Source of the DNA: a virus
Strand: one strand, 5' to 3'
Length of the DNA: 57,432 nt
IMG/VR virus record: IMGVR_UViG_3300029787_000052
Location: 1 to 57,432 of that record
In this document: piece after piece, positions 57,001 to 57,432 of the stretch
Layout: the number at the start of each line of letters is the position of its first letter
Numbering within the stretch: position 1 is the stretch's first letter
Notes under the pieces: model-generated
The model's database searches: none
Told to the model about the DNA's origin: nothing
The model's input: only the letters and a program-made list of their open reading frames with translations
Program-made: the position numbers and the translations under genes

Positions 57001-57432
57001 CCAACAGCCGAAAAGTTCTCTAGAAAACGTGCCCGTAAGACACCTGCTCCAGTTGGAGATAACCCGTTCCCCACCCCTCCCGAAGACGAAATACAAGCAC
57101 GTCTAGGCAGGAAGGCAAAGAGGACAGATGTTGCGGGTGCTACCGAGTCTACAGGACCACGAAACCCACGCCAAGAAATCGTAAACGATGATGGGGAAGT
57201 AGTCGCTGTTGTTGGCAAGATTACATTTGACGACTGGATCAATCAGACAGAAACTCGTCTTGATGATGCCGGAATAGCGGCGGCACGGGAATGGTATCCA
57301 GAAGCAGCCAAATCGTATCAAAAGTATTTTGGCAAAGACTGGCCTAACTTTTTAGCCGCATGGCTTATGGCTAACCAACAGGCTAGTCCTTCGACAGCGG
57401 CTATGAATGCTGTTCGTTCAAGAGAGCAAGCG
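54046..57432 (+). CDS. giant polyvalent virion protein, 5' part (residues 1-1096)
   Basis: Starts ATG at 54046, three bases after the previous stop, and stays open through the end of the window, continuing at base 1 in frame (57334 is in phase with base 1). Predicted total 3069 residues. A Gly/Ala glycine-zipper region lies at about 145-205, suited to membrane insertion. A zincin-like motif, HEFIHAAYEAG, has H832, E833 and H836 with a later VEEAVAEAF (about 887-895) that may supply the third ligand. KFSR occurs at 990-993. Polyvalent proteins of this type are packaged and injected and often counter host defences; protease activity is inferred from the motif only. Confidence 0.88.
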   Translation, partial: MAEITIEGIGDVEVGDEFFTLDAAGQQAYANEVARQISLGQTAVGTFAPSVYPYAARDKAGFFDRVGESFESGVSKVRGLSASAVEATGELTGSEDLTGFGREGREAFVKREQEREIPAIQFTDIDNLGDVGEWLTDTIPEQTVMFAPSIAGGLVGAKLGAKAGAAAGAFFGGVGAIPGAAIGGTIGGLLGAFIPSLTLGVGEVQESIKSKDSSVVNPEAAFAGGTAIAALDSILPGKIGGQLVRRLGTESAEEVAKRTLLKPIKREYLKAAGKGMAVEGITEAMQEAIAEVTAVEATGQELDGAELRKMMINAGAAGALMGGGVRTASERFKKTRTQDEVDQIQKLLDKKEAEREARARETITPDPDGPLLLSYNEAEFTTDSPSQVVETIIDESVNDVAPTGLGEDIGAGAPLGPFTVREMPNGGFAVVNAAGEVRTPSFQTLDLAQEAANLLTERVPTAIEAAEVEFTQAAASRALEDNKIEETAATLDAARETVTPLGFFSREEVGKKIASQIDRKRTMAVSLRPGEIVQNDGLYTIEEVAETGASNKALSAIIAKKKPLTEDASLNVTVRDIEDLASTKNIRFGDESFKTFALRTTGKSMPQNMSQVQRNALFERLDAMPEFKEETSIPVIKYPHFTAQQIADVAKAIRETGTAEVWKDTSKPPPKAAKVSDKLILEAVGAPNIKGARRKEVAGEIRRELIRRGILDKNGTIKRRLVLRGSPERTAPPSVKKQELLQRLKPLARAINDRFQARVKANPALEGVRLKFNNLIESIESGEIQADAEGVFRAEEEAGQLIKTIRLALDPVVDPSKSDQENISALAEVLDHEFIHAAYEAGVVTDQEKAALESFVKKAKRPGTDKTYYEDRVEALRDNPPSEEILVEEAVAEAFRDYAAGRRVFPPKTRNIFRKIAEFFRLVKEAAADADIITGNEIFQRLDAGVAPLRGRRSGGRATETTATPVNLNAAETATVEREGRVPDFPTAEKFSRKRARKTPAPVGDNPFPTPPEDEIQARLGRKAKRTDVAGATESTGPRNPRQEIVNDDGEVVAVVGKITFDDWINQTETRLDDAGIAAAREWYPEAAKSYQKYFGKDWPNFLAAWLMANQQASPSTAAMNAVRSREQA
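57334..57431. repeat. terminal direct repeat, right copy
   Basis: Identical to bases 1-98. The unique genome length implied is about 57,333 bp. The last window base (57432) does not match base 99. Confidence 0.95.

Noticed and set aside
1-57432. Search for tRNA genes, integrase, attachment sites and CRISPR arrays
   Set aside because: None was recognised by eye. Without a tRNA or profile search, weak candidates cannot be excluded, but the gene content looks strictly lytic.

Overview
The window is a complete, or very nearly complete, genome of a tailed, podovirus-like bacteriophage. Bases 1-98 are repeated exactly at 57334-57431, and one reading frame runs through that junction without a stop. 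The contig is therefore circular as assembled (unit about 57,333 bp) and was opened inside a giant gene. The small basic proteins, glycine-rich internal virion proteins, LamG-type fibre and polyvalent protein resemble uncultured marine phages. An alphaproteobacterial host is plausible, but the sequence does not prove it. No integrase, tRNA gene, CRISPR array or DNA polymerase gene was recognised.

Layout. (1) A rightward late block runs from 25830 through the contig junction to 11065. It holds the small terminase, an N6-adenine-type methyltransferase, a DUF1353 protein, the large terminase, portal, four tiny basic proteins, a GroES-like co-chaperonin, scaffold, decoration-like protein and major capsid protein, followed by a textbook terminator. 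Then come decoration/neck proteins, repeat-rich tail fibres, a P22-type stabilisation protein, a GNAT-fold protein, glycine-rich internal virion proteins and a predicted 3069-residue polyvalent protein (54046-57333 joined to 1-5922). Lysis genes and accessory genes close the block: an AspH-type beta-hydroxylase, a T4-type lysozyme, an EF-hand membrane protein, overlapping spanins, two secreted proteins, a staphylococcal-nuclease homologue and a membrane coiled-coil protein. (2) A leftward recombination block (13538-11022) has a PD-(D/E)XK nuclease, a small regulator-like protein, an ERF annealing protein, an SSB-like protein and a ribbon-helix-helix protein. (3) A rightward replication block (13600-16582) has a RusA resolvase, a primase-helicase and a second 2OG-Fe(II) oxygenase. 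(4) A leftward accessory block (25490-16603) contains a MoxR AAA+ ATPase, a DUF3150-like protein and a metallopeptidase/VWA protein, many small proteins, a DnaJ-type zinc-finger protein, a T5orf172 protein and a second RHH protein. Its 20.6-25.5 kb part is visibly richer in G+C than the rest.

How it works together. The phage lacks its own polymerase and probably uses the host replisome, loaded by the primase-helicase and supported by the SSB/ERF/nuclease/RusA set. Four predicted sigma70-like promoters share a 17-base spacer and TATATAA- or TATAAC-type -10 boxes. Two overlap face to face at 13563-13600. One drives the leftward accessory block (25677-25707) and one drives the late genes (26582-26612). 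A 16-bp palindrome recurs seven times around the genome. Three copies lie at nearly constant distance upstream of leftward start codons, which suggests a dispersed phage-wide control element. The most unusual items are the MoxR/DUF3150/VWA module, the KFSR-punctuated polyvalent protein with an embedded HExxH motif, the dispersed palindromes, and two unrelated 2OG oxygenases.
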